A stretch of 64,000 bases of DNA from Drosophila persimilis (Eukaryota; Arthropoda; Insecta; Diptera; Drosophilidae): contig NW_020825289.1 of NCBI RefSeq assembly GCF_003286085.1, positions 10,044,001-10,108,000 on the forward strand, given 5' to 3'. The position numbers and the translations under genes were made by a program. The notes under the pieces are model-generated. The model worked only from the letters and a program-made list of their open reading frames with translations, was not told the origin of the DNA and ran no database searches. Positions 48,201 to 60,300 of this stretch are shown here, piece by piece. Each line of letters begins with the position of its first letter. Position 1 is the first letter of the stretch.

Positions 48201-51200
48201 GATTTATTCGGGTCTTAAATAAATTAGTTCCTGCTTCCACCGCTAGATGGACATCATTTGCATTTCGAGGCGGCGACAGCAGATGGCGCTTTGCAGCATT
48301 CTTTTGTAGACTTTTCTTTCTCATAGCATCTGTCGTCATGTGGCCCCAACTGACGTCACAGAAAAGCTGCAATGTTTACGCACAGAGAACCGACATGGAA
48401 CTGGAACGTCCGTGTTCCACTTCCACACGTGTCTCTTTGGCGCCAAATTTCTTGGTGCCACAAACTTTTGCCATTTTGTTTTGTTGTTGTCATTCTTGCG
48501 GGCAAGGTTCTCTCTTTAAACGCCATGCCTGTTATATAACACGTGCGTGGAGGGAGCCAAAGTATAGTCGCTGGATGCACTGGCCAAAATTACCAGTAAT
48601 GTTGTGAATTAATAGAAAGCCAAAAGCCAATAGCTATATTTACAGATGATAACCTTATTTCTCTTCAAAATATGTTCAAAATATTCAAGATTAAGATTGC
48701 TTTATAAGCCTAAGATCGAAGAAGATTTCTAAGATCGATTAAACAGTCCTAAAACATTTCGATTAAATGAGTTTTTGTTATGGTTTCTACCAATTTTCGG
48801 TGTAAATCCCACTACTTTCATGAAACACAACAAAATGTTCATGTGATATAAAGTTCAAATCAATAAAGTATCTCTAAGACTTTCAAATGAAAGAAGTCAA
48901 AGTGCACATAAATTATAACAATTTGTACGGCGATGTGGCAGCCGTGGTTGCAATTTACCAGTTGCTTTGGCAACTCTATTCGACTCCCGCCAGCATAAAG
49001 TGCTGCTGAAGAGAGCGAAAGAGCGGGAAACGGCTGGCAACGAAACACTCTCAAACAGTGGCTCGACACATGGCTCTGTCGCCCGCTCTGCTCTGCTCCT
49101 GGTGGTGCGTGGCGTGCCTGCAGACGCTTCTGGGGCCAGAAACAAAAAGATTCGGTTCGACGCTGCCAGTTGGTGGCAGCAGCAGCAGGCAGGACACAAT
49201 GTCTTCAGTTCGTGTGTGCCGTTAGTTCGATGCAGAGCGGAAGAGCGACCAATATCGAGGCGGCGTGCACCGAGCACCGAGCAACATAACGGTAACGGTA
49301 ACATTGTGCGCGGCCGTGCCCGTCCCGCCTTCAATTGTGCGCCGCGAATTAATCAAAACCGTTTTTGACGGTATTTAAATTCTTTGCGGTTCTCCAAAAC
49401 CCAAACCCATCCCCGGTCTCCCACCCGCAGCCATGGCACGGCCAAGGCCATCGCCATCGCCGTCGTGTTGGCCAGATTTTAAGTGTTAATCAGCGAGAAT
49501 GTCAGGCAAAAAACAGGCAGCGAAAAGCGAAAGTTATTCTGTCCTTGAGTTAAATGGAAAAAAATGATAATGTGTGCCGTGAAGTCAGCGAAAGAGACAA
49601 ATATTTCGGGGAAATGGGCCAAGCGAAGGGCAGGAGCAGGAGCAGGAGGGTGTCCAGTGTCCATGACAGCGCCCTCGCCCAAATCCTTTAAGCAGAACCA
49701 AATCAAGTGTCAGCATTACAAAGCTGAAATAAAACTAAAGGATATACGAGAGGAGCAGTTTTGAGGCGTGTGTTCATGTGCGTGGCTGTAGAGCGAACAT
49801 TTGTGCGCAGAGTTTGAAGAAATTTCATTGGGTCGCTGCTCCTTTTCGGGACTCCGCACGGACTTGGTATCCCACATAAAATCGATTCGTCCTCTGAGGC
49901 CCTTGCTCACATAGCCCAGTGAATAATTTCCAACTGGACCTTTTTTATTTTCACATAGCTCATTGCATGGCCGTGGCCGGGGCTGGGGCCGGGGCATGCT
50001 CCACGTTTCATATTGCAGGCAGAACTTTGCTGTCATGTTTGCCTATGTGAGAGGCCCTGCAGGTATCTCGCCTTTGCTGTTGTCGCTGTCGTTGTCTCTG
50101 ACTTGACTTGACACATTTTGTTTTGGCCACTGCTCCTTGCGATGGTGTTTTATGGGCCGGAATGGGTGGGGATGCTGCAGCTGCAGCGGCGACGGCGTCG
50201 GCGACGGTAACGGCGGTAGTTTGTTTGCTTATCTATTTTCACTGTTTTTCAATCACATGGAAACTCCCACACACACACACATCCACAGACACACCGTCGA
50301 CAGTTCGTGGCTGAAATTTTCAATTAGGTTTTATGACACATTCCTCCCGATCACTTGCCCTGTTGGCTTTCCGTGTCCTGCCTGCCTGCCTGCCACAAAT
50401 TGGCCGGAGAATGGTACGGAAATTTGCATAACAATTAACTTTATTGCATATTTACTTTGGCTCTCGATGGGCGCGACCCTTAGATTGTGGTTTCGTTTGC
50501 TAATCTAATTGTGGGAATCATAAGTTGGGGACTAAATAAGAAAGTTAAAGAACGAACGAAAATTCCACTAAAAATCTGAGAATGTAGATAAATACATTTT
50601 TAATAATTTGAGGTGTGGTTTTTCATTTGATTTTTTCTTGAAATGTTAACAAGAAAATGTATAAAATTTTCATACAGCAGATATTGTTGCAATGCTTCTG
50701 TTTTCATCTGCTAAATTTTTGAAAACCTTTAGTTTAGTTTTCAGATAAATAAATAATATCAAATAGTAGAAATATCTGTTTAAGGGGGAAATAATATCAC
50801 ATTACGGCGAATATTTTCCCAAAATTTTCAAATTAATATTAAATTTTGTTTTCAATTATTTCCAAATAAGCGAAAAAATGATATTGCTGTGCAATAAATT
50901 CAATTGCCAAACTAAATTTGTTGCTGGGCTGAGACCAAACGCCCGCAAACGCAGCCAAGCCATAAATAAAATGTAATTTTCATTCAGTTAAAAGGGGAAA
51001 CGGAAACGAAAGCGACAAAAGGACGAAACTGTATAGAATCGAAAGACCACACAAAACCCTAAAAAAATAATAAACATAAAAATAACATCAAGAGCAAACT
51101 CATATTGGATTTATCGTGCGAGTATCAAAGGCAGGACAAAACCATACAAAAGGGCGGATCGTAAAAGTTGTTTGGGGGGCTCGCATGGCGTATGAGTAAT

Positions 51201-53695
51201 ATTTTTTTATTTAATTCCTCACTTATTTGCCTGCGGCGCCTCCAGCATTCAGTGACTGTGCAAGCCGTGGAAATGCCTTAAAAAGCTAAATGTGAAAGCT
51301 TAACAAAATTGAGAAAAACCACAGAAAGAAACCGGGAGAAGAAAGACCGAAAAAAAGGGGAATGCGGCAAAAACTTTTGTGGCTACGTGGCTGGGACCTT
51401 TCGGCAGGAGGGCTTTGGCGGCTGTAAAGGGATGAAACAGGCTAAGCTAATCCCCGGCTAACGGCCCAATAGCCAACACAACAGAAGTAGGGAAGAAAGG
51501 CCAAGAGGCCTACGGCCAGGGACTGCAAAAGGTCGAGTTAATCTATGGGTATGCCACACGGCAAATTGTGCCTTTCAGAGACACAGAGACACAAACAGAA
51601 TGTTGGAAATTGCAAGCGGAAATGACAAGGGAGTTTATCTAGGATCGAGCATCTACATGGAGTGTATCTTACACACTCGAATGTGTGTGTCTGAACAATT
51701 TGGAAGTCTCGCTGCAGTCGTTTCCATGCATACCAAATGAAATTCGGGGACTCAAACAAAGTATCCGTGTACGAGTTTGGTGGGTGGGGTAAAAGTTTTA
51801 ATCAAAGTCTCCACGAATATACTGGGGACCACCCGCAGCCTAACTAATTTATAGAATGTATCTCCAAACACTTGATTTTCCACTTTTGCGATTAATTAAG
51901 ATATGTTTTCGAACGATTTGCACTTGCCCAAAATCAAGGACTTGTGGCTGTGAATGACTACTGGTATTGTTCTGATGCTGGTTTGGTCGTGCCCACATTT
52001 AGATTGATGAGTGTTTCATTTTCTCGACACTCTGTCATTCTGTCAGTGGAGGATGGAGATTGGAGATTGGAGGATAGTGCTCTGCTCTTTCCCCCTAATT
52101 GACTAATGAGCCGACATGTCAGGGGCCATTGAATGCTTTGTGTTGTCGGGACTACTTTGATGACCTTTTGACATGGCTGGGCGTTGAATCGTTTTTCCGG
52201 GATTTGTGGTTTCTTTTTTCGTGAATTTAATCCAGTACTTAGCAACAGGCGGAAACGAGTGTTTCGATTAAAATTCGATTGTTATCGGTAGGAAAAACTC
52301 TATTCGCCGTAGGAGGTTATAGTCTATAGCCTTAGGTTATAGGTTATAGGTTATTATACCATTTCTCTCACGAGAGTTTTCTACCCTGGGGTATTGAAAA
52401 CCCGGTAAACTACTTTTCATTGTTTTGTCGTCTAAATTTGAATACTAACTTGTAATAATTTCAAAAAGCATAAAAACAGTGGAGTATAGTTTAGAAATTT
52501 GTCCGTCTTTAGCTTTGAATTGAAATATTAAATTGTAAATCCTTTTTTTTATCTCTAATGAGATGCTGGTTTACTTTTAGCTAGCGTGCATCAAAGATTT
52601 AGTCCTTTTGACTGTAAATACTTCTCCCCAACCCCAGGAACATCTTCAATCAGTTTCTCCGAAAGCTTATTTATTATTCCAAACACATACTTGTGGCAGT
52701 CTGCACCACACAAATTGATAATCCAATCATTGCCCGGTGAAGCAAGCAAACTTTCGCCTCAAGTTTCTGAGCCAGAATTTGTGGCAGCAAATCGTGTTGC
52801 CTATTTGTGTGTGATAAGTGATGACGTTTTCGCCATTTATGGCCTTGTAAGCTACTGTACATACACACATTTGTATACGCCAGCATACGGGATGGATCTG
52901 GGCCCAGACAGAGCCGAGTCCTGTTCCTTTGTTTGTGCTAAATGTATAACACAGACAACTTATCACGCTGTATTAACTCCTACGATATCTCTTCTAACTT
53001 TTCTTGCTCTTTCTGCTTTTCCTCTCTATTTTCCCCTCATTTGTTCTTGGACTCCGTCCAGACTTTCCCTCAGCATGGCCATCGCTTCCATGCACGTTAT
53101 TTGTCTGTTGTATTCCGGAGATTTTTTCGTTGCCAGGGTTTTTTTATCGTCGAGTCAAAGGCAGTTAAGTGATTTCTGCTCTAGTTCCGCTGTCGGATTT
53201 TCGGCAATTTTATGTAAAATTAAAGGAAACTTTCAGGCTCACAAGCTTTAATATTAAAGCAACTGAATGTCTGACATCAAATATCTAATGTCCATTCAAT
53301 CGGGAAAGTTGCTCCACAACTTTTCCGGATGCTGGACAAAGTTTTCCCCTGAATGTGGGATAACAACGGGAGATATTCAAAACCCGTTAAGACTGTTGGG
53401 AAGAGATATTCTTCTCCCGGATTAGAGTGCCAACTCAACTTGTTTGACTTGCTAATTTTGAGCTTTTCCAGGACAGGTGTGAAAACCTCGAGAATTCGTG
53501 GTTCAGAGCCAACTTTCGCCACTCATATCGAAATGCAAACAGATATAAAGTCGAAATAAAAATTCAATTTCCCCACCACAAAAAAGTTAAACTTTTCTCC
53601 GCAGCCACAAATCAATTTTCAACTTGGCAGCGGAGGCCACAAGAAAAAACGAGCGGTAACGTTTCGAGTCGCAGCTATGGCCGCCACTCTACATT
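36245..53695. other. Long non-coding stretch, probably intronic
   Basis: I find no gene that I can support in these 17.4 kb. It has AT-rich blocks (39060-39700, 50560-50930), a (AC)n run at 42738-42760, GGAGCA repeats at 49627-49650, CTCTG repeats near 36533-36560 and a GGTTATA 7-bp tandem repeat at 52335-52356. The part around 49000-49330 is GC-richer with an initiator-like TTCAGTT at 49206, so it could be a further promoter. The longest open frame, 52586-53251, is discussed among the rejected items. Confidence 0.5.
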
Positions 53696-54073
53696 TATAC
53701 CCGATACTCAGTTAGTATGGCTCTCCTCCGTCGAGGGCGCACACTGCACGATCAGAGTGTGAGAGAAAGAGAGAATGAGTAAGAGATTTGTTCATTCTGG
53801 CTATAACAATAATCAGATCTGATCCGCAATTCTGCTCTTTTAATTTTCTTGTATCTTTACAATTGCAGCAGTGTGGCTACACAATTTGGTTGCTGTCTGA
53901 GTCTCTGAGATCTAGGCTGACAGACGGACATGGCTTCATCGACTCGGCTATTGTTGCTGATCAAGAATATATATACTTTATGGGGTCGGAAACACTACAT
54001 TTTGGGTGTTACACACATCCATTTGCACCAGAAATCTAATATACCCCTATACTCTTTTTGAGTATCGGGTGTA
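53696..54073 (-). mobile_element. DINE-1/INE-1 (DNAREP1) Helentron-type non-autonomous element
   Basis: The 378-bp block has inverted ends TACCCGATACTCA (left) and TGAGTATCGGGTG (right). Read on the minus strand it starts TACACCCGATACTCAAAAAG and includes AAAGTATATATATTCTTGAT, GAGTCGATGAAGCCATGTCC and GTCTGTC, the order I recall for the INE-1/DNAREP1 consensus head. No coding capacity. It probably carries only the 5' part plus an end. Divergence from the melanogaster consensus fits an obscura-type subfamily. Confidence 0.8.
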
Positions 54074-57000
54074 AAGAACAAAAATTGAAAAAGGAAACTG
54101 AACTTTTTTCCTTGGAAGTTGGCCAAAAATGAAAGGAAAGTGCTATAGCATTATACTAGAAAGGGAATTAAATAAAATGAAATAAGCAAAAAAAACTTCG
54201 TTGACAATCGAAATGACAGGAGCTCTCAAAAAGAGTGATTCTGTGGTATTTTAGATGCTTGGAAGATGAATTGCAATGGATTATTGCTTCAGAATAACAA
54301 GTGATAAATTTCTGCTGTCGTAAATGTTTAGTAGTCGCATAAGTCTTAAACGTTCTCATAGTTCTCTGGGGGCAGATGGTGCTATGGTCATGCCTGTAAG
54401 AACATTTGGTATCCCTTATGTTGTATCCACTATAACTATAGTCTGAAGGCTCCGCCAAATCCAATTCATATTCTTGTTTAAGTTTCTAATGGAGATGACA
54501 ACTTCTATTTATTGCACGCTCTATTCCCGCCCTCTGTTCCGACATGATAGAGTGACCTTCTTCTAGCAACGATTTGAATCCTAGAAAGGTCAACTTTTGT
54601 GTACAAATTGAGTTCAAAGGGCTGCTGATGAGGGTAGCAAAGCACACTGCTGACAAGGTCTGCCTCTTACGGTGGAGAAAGGTGAAAATTCATGCAAAAC
54701 GGCAAAAGGCAATCCCATTCATGGTCTTAGGCAAAATGTCATCATAGGATCATCCTTTCTACCGCATTAAAACGCATACAACTTCGTTGACATGAAATTT
54801 ACTTCCAGTTTGTGGATTTCTTTAATGGCGGAGCATATGGCAGCATAAATATATTGTGGTCTCATGTGTGGGCTTTGCTTTGGTTCTTCCCATGTTATTT
54901 ATGGCCAACACATGCCTGGCCAACACATTTTTCTATTGCCTCCCCCTCCGAGCCCTGTCCCTGCGGCAGGCAACGGCCACGGGAACAATTGCCGCCTGTT
55001 TACACAAGTTCTGTTTGAAAGACATTTCCTTTCGGCACCACCAACTGTAAATGTTCTCGCTGGTGATATTCAGAGGAAGGAAATATTGTCACATGTTTTA
55101 CCTGTTTCGCATTTTTCCCTTGCTCATCACGGGACAGGGGAGTGGGGGTGGGAGGACATTCAGTTCGTTAATTGATAAGGTCAGAAGTTTGCCCATGTGG
55201 GTCACATATCAGATCAGGGAATTGTTCTGAGGTCAGCTTCCGTTAATAAGGGCAGAAAGTTTATATATACTTCTATGTTACAGTGGGCGTCACAACTGTA
55301 AGGCAACCCTGAACTTTGAGGAAATGTAATCGGCTTAGGCCTCCTAAACGGTTCTCTTGTCCCAGACTCCTTTTCTCAACAGAAGATGTGACTGAACAGG
55401 ATGAATAATGGAACCAAGTAATGGAAGTACAGAGTTGAGTCCTCGCAAAGTATTAATTAAGTATTGATTAAATGCTGCAGAAATATCAATTGATTGTTTA
55501 AGGAAAAGCCATTCATAGTCTGACACTTTTGGAACGCACTGTACAGGCAGCCATGTGGAAGCTTCTGCCTGCCTCTTCGTTCGCTTGGCCCGCTCCCTAA
55601 AGGAGGGCACCGTGGCACAGAGAGAAAACATTTGTAATCATGACCTTGCAAGTGTCACACCCGGGCTCCTCCTCCAACCACCTCCCCATCGGAGTCACCC
55701 CTCCAACTGAGCCTTCTCTTCCCCTCTGACATCGCTCTGAGATAGGCAATTTAATGTCTTAGTTGTGCCAAACTCTAGCTGCCAAATCGCGTGTGTAACT
55801 GGAGTTCCATTTCTAAGGAAGTGGGCGTGGTTGGTGCGGGTTTAGCACCCTTTACATTTGTTAATTGTGGCACTTAGTTGGCCAAGTTAGTGCGTAGCAT
55901 GCAAATGGCAACGAGGAGTTTCCGGACCAGCTTTGCCTCCGTCTCTGGGACGGGTGGATTCTTTAAAGCCCGAGTAGTCCTGCGCTGAGTCCATAAAACC
56001 CAAGTAGCTGAAAAGAGCATCATAAAATGTTTGCTTATATAGAATAAAATTACCCAAAAATAATGACAAAAGACGAAATGTTGCACTAAAAGCATCAGCA
56101 AAAACAGCAGCAAGCAGCTGCGCTTGGTTCCGCGGGGATGAGCGCCACAGAAGCAGCCCAAAAAACAATTCAATTTGTGCCCCCCTCCTGCCGCAAATCC
56201 CCTACTCTCCTCATTTTTTCCATTTAGCGAAACTGCAGCTCTCGCGCCTTCGGGGTGTGTGTGTGCGTGGTTGGGTGTGTCTTGTTTGGAAATTCTTGTT
56301 TCATTATGCTGATGAAAAGCGTGGAACGACACGCCTCAAACTAATTTTCTCTCTCCAAATCCCACTTAGCCAAAGGCGTTTTCAAATGGCATTTTTGTGC
56401 GACAAAAATACAATTGAACAAAAACCAAAATTATGAATAATTTATAGATTCAAAAAGCGTAGTCCGAGTGCAGTATCAATTTCCAAACATTGAAGATGGT
56501 TTTTTCTACCGTATAGGGTACATTGAGGGCGCAAAGAATTTTCTTTATCATATGTTATTTATGTGTTCTATATGTTCAATGAAAATATTCAGGGACTCTG
56601 ATTGATTGAATGGTTGCCTGATTGATCATCCCGATAGTTGAACTTTAATCTATGATAATATCTGCGTGCTGCATGCTGCATGCCGCTTGCTGCACGTCTG
56701 TCCAGTCAATTAGTCAGCGAGCGTGAGGAGCTCTCGTGAGCAGGCATTTATCAAAGTCACTTGGAGAACAGATAGAGCTCGTAAATCGAAAGAGTGAGGG
56801 AGAGAGGTACAGTCAATTGTCTGTGCTGATTGTGCTTAATGAAGTGTCGGAAATGTCATGAGCCCAGACAATACACAAGTGTTTTTTTCGCCAAGACCCT
56901 GCGATGCGATGCAGATGCAATTAACGCCGCATTCCGAGACGACACCCTGAGCCAGCGAACACTCGGCCAGTGCAGTGCGGATGCCAGTGAAATGTAACAG

Positions 57001-57139
57001 TGCCAGCTCCAGTGCCAGTGACAGTGATAGTGACCGTGAAGATCTAGAAGATCCAGCGAAATGATGTAGAGCCACAGGGTAAACTCGGACCGAATCCTGC
57101 ACATATCCCACCCGCGACACGCACTCCCTAGTGAAGGAA
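54074..57139. other. Non-coding region before the second first exon
   Basis: No supported gene. The last 300 bp (56830-57139) become GC-richer with CAGTGCCAGTGACAGTGATAG repeats, a likely 5' leader for the exon starting at 57140. Confidence 0.5.
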
Positions 57140-57384
57140 ATGACCCACAAGCTCCAAGCGAGCTACACAGCACTGGCCATGTCGGACGATAACCAAACCT
57201 GCAGCTACTCGATGCCCTCGATCGCATCCCCCAGCCACCAGCATCGCCTGCACCGGAATGTGAACTTCAACGAGGAGCTGCCCGCGACGGCCGTGCGGCG
57301 CTTCTCCAAGTCGATCTTCCAGCGGCCCCGCTCCATGTCCGTGTGGAGTGACATAAGTCGCAGCAGTATGCGTCTGGATGAAAG
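57140..57384 (+). CDS. Second alternative first coding exon of the unidentified gene
   Basis: ATG at 57140 (or 57179) opens 81 codons ending LDE plus AG at donor AG|GTGAGT, phase 2. The frame opens only after a TAA near 57079. The product is Ser/Arg-rich with RRFSKSIFQRPRSMSVWSD, which contains RRFS- and RPRS-type phosphorylation motifs, so a cytoplasmic N-terminus of a channel, transporter or signalling protein is plausible. Codon third positions are GC-rich, unlike the surroundings. Same phase and last residues as the exon ending at 32703. The remaining exons lie beyond the window. Confidence 0.6.
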
Positions 57385-60300
57385 GTGAGTGAGCAGGGAC
57401 AGAGCTGTCCAGAGCTGAGGCCCTCCTGCTGTCAGCCTGCCTGCCTTTGGCATGGCATGGGATTTATGTGTGTTTCTGTATTCTTGGGCTGATTGCGTGC
57501 GCAGAAAATCTACATAAATATTTGCTTTCATCTGGGTTAAGTGCCTGACAAAGGGGAATATTTCTGAGGCGCTATCTGTAGGACCAGGCACCGCACGTGA
57601 GCCGCAATCAAGCGCCACACGCCGAAGACCTAACTGATTACCCAGCTTACATATACATATATAAAAGTCCTCTATCATTTTCACATAAAATCGATTGATA
57701 GACGAGTATACATGCTGGGCGGACAGCACCGGGGGCTGCTCATCAAATCGTTTGGACCTATCACAATTCTGATAGATTCATATCTCTGCCTCCGGACTGC
57801 GGCTGTGGCTCTATGGATCCTCAGAACACTCCATTTCTCCATATTCCATATTCAACAGATATAGAAAACACTTTAAAGTCACTTTAAATCAAATATTTGC
57901 ATATTAATATAAAAATCTATGTGAAAACTCTCTATTGGAGTAGATTTTTAAAGCGAAGTGTAAATATTAGAGTTGTGCTGCTGGTTTTCTCTGAGTGTAC
58001 GCACATAAATGTATGTGCTTTATGGACAAAAACAAGCATGACACTGTTTACGTATAGTCATCGAAAGTGAAACCATAAATTTCTAACACACTCACTGATT
58101 TTAGGATGTTAACATACCCGTACATAATCGTATTTTCGCTTAGCATACGATTAATTTATAATTGTATCCCATAAATACGGACGCATTAAACTTGAACAGC
58201 TTGCTGACACTGCGCACCCCGGCCAAGTGGCGGGGCCATTATATTCCGTTCTTGAGCGGGACAGGGCCCAAATCAACTGTGACACCCACGCACAAAGTGT
58301 CTCTGCCCGAAGCAGTTTAATTTCGTCTCAGGACTTTGACATTTATTATCCTGTTTTTGAGTTTTTTCTGTGATTATTGCTGGGAGACTTGGCCGGAAGG
58401 TCCCGGAAAAATATTCCCCTTGTTGGAATATTTCAGCCACATTGAAATTCCGTTCCAAGGTTGTCCCTTTCATTCATTAGCAACGTACTCCAGCCGAAAC
58501 TATACACAGTTTGACCTCAGTCAATCTATTCATAATTCAAACGGCGCCACCGGCACATGCAACAATTGTTAAATTTTGTGGCTGGTACATATATTTGTGA
58601 TTGAATTTACTGTGGCTGCTTTTCTCCAGCGAGTTTGCCAGGGGTTTGCCGAAGCAGAAGTGGCACGTAGGAGGCAGCCGGAAATTTGCCGCCAGCTCGC
58701 AACGAAAATGTTGAATGGAAAATCCATTTTGTGGGCTTTTGCAAGGCAGCGGAAGGAAAGAATAATGTGGGTGTCGCAAAGGCACTACTAGGCACAATGT
58801 CGTGGTCCTAGCCACTCAGGGCGTTCGACAGGGTGTTTGACAATCAACAGCTCGGCACGTTGGCTGGGCCAACTTCTGCGGCTTGGCCCTGCAGTTCAGG
58901 CCAATTTGCGTCATCTGCCACTCAGCAGGCGCCGGCACTTCCACATCCCCCGGTCCCCCGTCCCCCCAGCCGTGTGCCAATTAGCGTAAATAACTCAATT
59001 ATGCTGGGACTGCTTTCTTTTCAGGGCACTCATACAATGCAGATGCCTTCCTGGCAGCTTGCATCGACACCTCCTTGAATGGCGATTATGCTGGGTGTAA
59101 GCCGTTTTGGTAATTGCCTTGTCAGCCCTTGTCCCTGTCCCTGCCCCTGCCCCAGACATAGACATTGATTTTTTGTGGCCAGAAGCGTTTATTGACCTTA
59201 ATTAGACTGAGTCTGTCTTTAATATCCATTGGCCATTAAATGTGTGAGTGAGTAATGGAAATGGATGACTTTGGCTCCCCTCATCGTAATGTGAGCTGAG
59301 AAAGAAAGACTTGAACGCTTTCTAAATGAATTTCGGACATAGAACTCTTGGCTTTAACCACTTAATAATGGTTAATAATAGCTGCCCAGCTCTCTCTATG
59401 CCATTTTATTGCTCCGAGAAATCTTCTAACAATGGCCCCATAAAAGCTAGCACAGACACCCCACCCCACACCTCCACAACATCAGCACTCATATATCAGG
59501 GAGCTATTGAAGAGCATTAAGAGCTTTGGTCTTTAGCAAACGCCCACATTTACCACACATGCATGGCTTTACTGCTGTTTCATTTTCTCAACTTTTTCTC
59601 TCTTTTCAGGTGAGTGGAGTGCTTTAGTCTATAAACGAAGAAAGATTTGTTCGCCCATGGGCAACGGTACGTATGAGTAATGTATGCGATATGTATATAT
59701 TGTCGATGCGATAAATGAATCGTGTCTTGACTGGAGTTGCTGTATGTTAAACATTCTATCAATTATACCTTATCTGAAGAGAGAGAGAGGTGCAGCCTCT
59801 CTCACTCCTGTACTTGTGTACCAATCCTCCTTCGATGGTACGGAATGGTAAATGGCTTTTCCCCATGCCGACATGGTCTCTGCTCTGTAGGCATCATTTC
59901 CCTTTCCCCCGCCCCCCCATATATATGACTGTTAGTCACTCATAAAGTAATCATAAAAAATGCCGCAAATCAACACGACTGAAGGACGAAGCGACGTCTC
60001 CCCCTTGGGGCTTGCAAGCAGGTGTGTTCCTCGTGTGTTCCGGACCATATCATGCCGCGCATTTCGTTATGTTTTCCGTGCGCCGTGCGTTGTTGTGCTA
60101 AATGTCTTCGAATTCTACGTATATACGTATGTATGTCATGCATGTTTATGCCGTGCCATCTGGAATGAAATAAAATGTATTCCCTCCTCCGTGTACGTGT
60201 GTGTATGTGTCTGACTTCTAATTGTGTTTTACGTGCGTGTACACCCCGTCCGTGCATGCGTAGGGTATATCGTGTCGGCAAGGACACACAAACACGTGTG

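Noticed and set aside
52586-53251. A 221-codon open frame on the + strand in otherwise non-coding DNA
   Set aside because: The composition is Ser/Leu/Phe-rich as expected from pyrimidine-rich DNA. There is no domain, no splice context and no codon bias. Most likely chance, though its length merits a conservation check.
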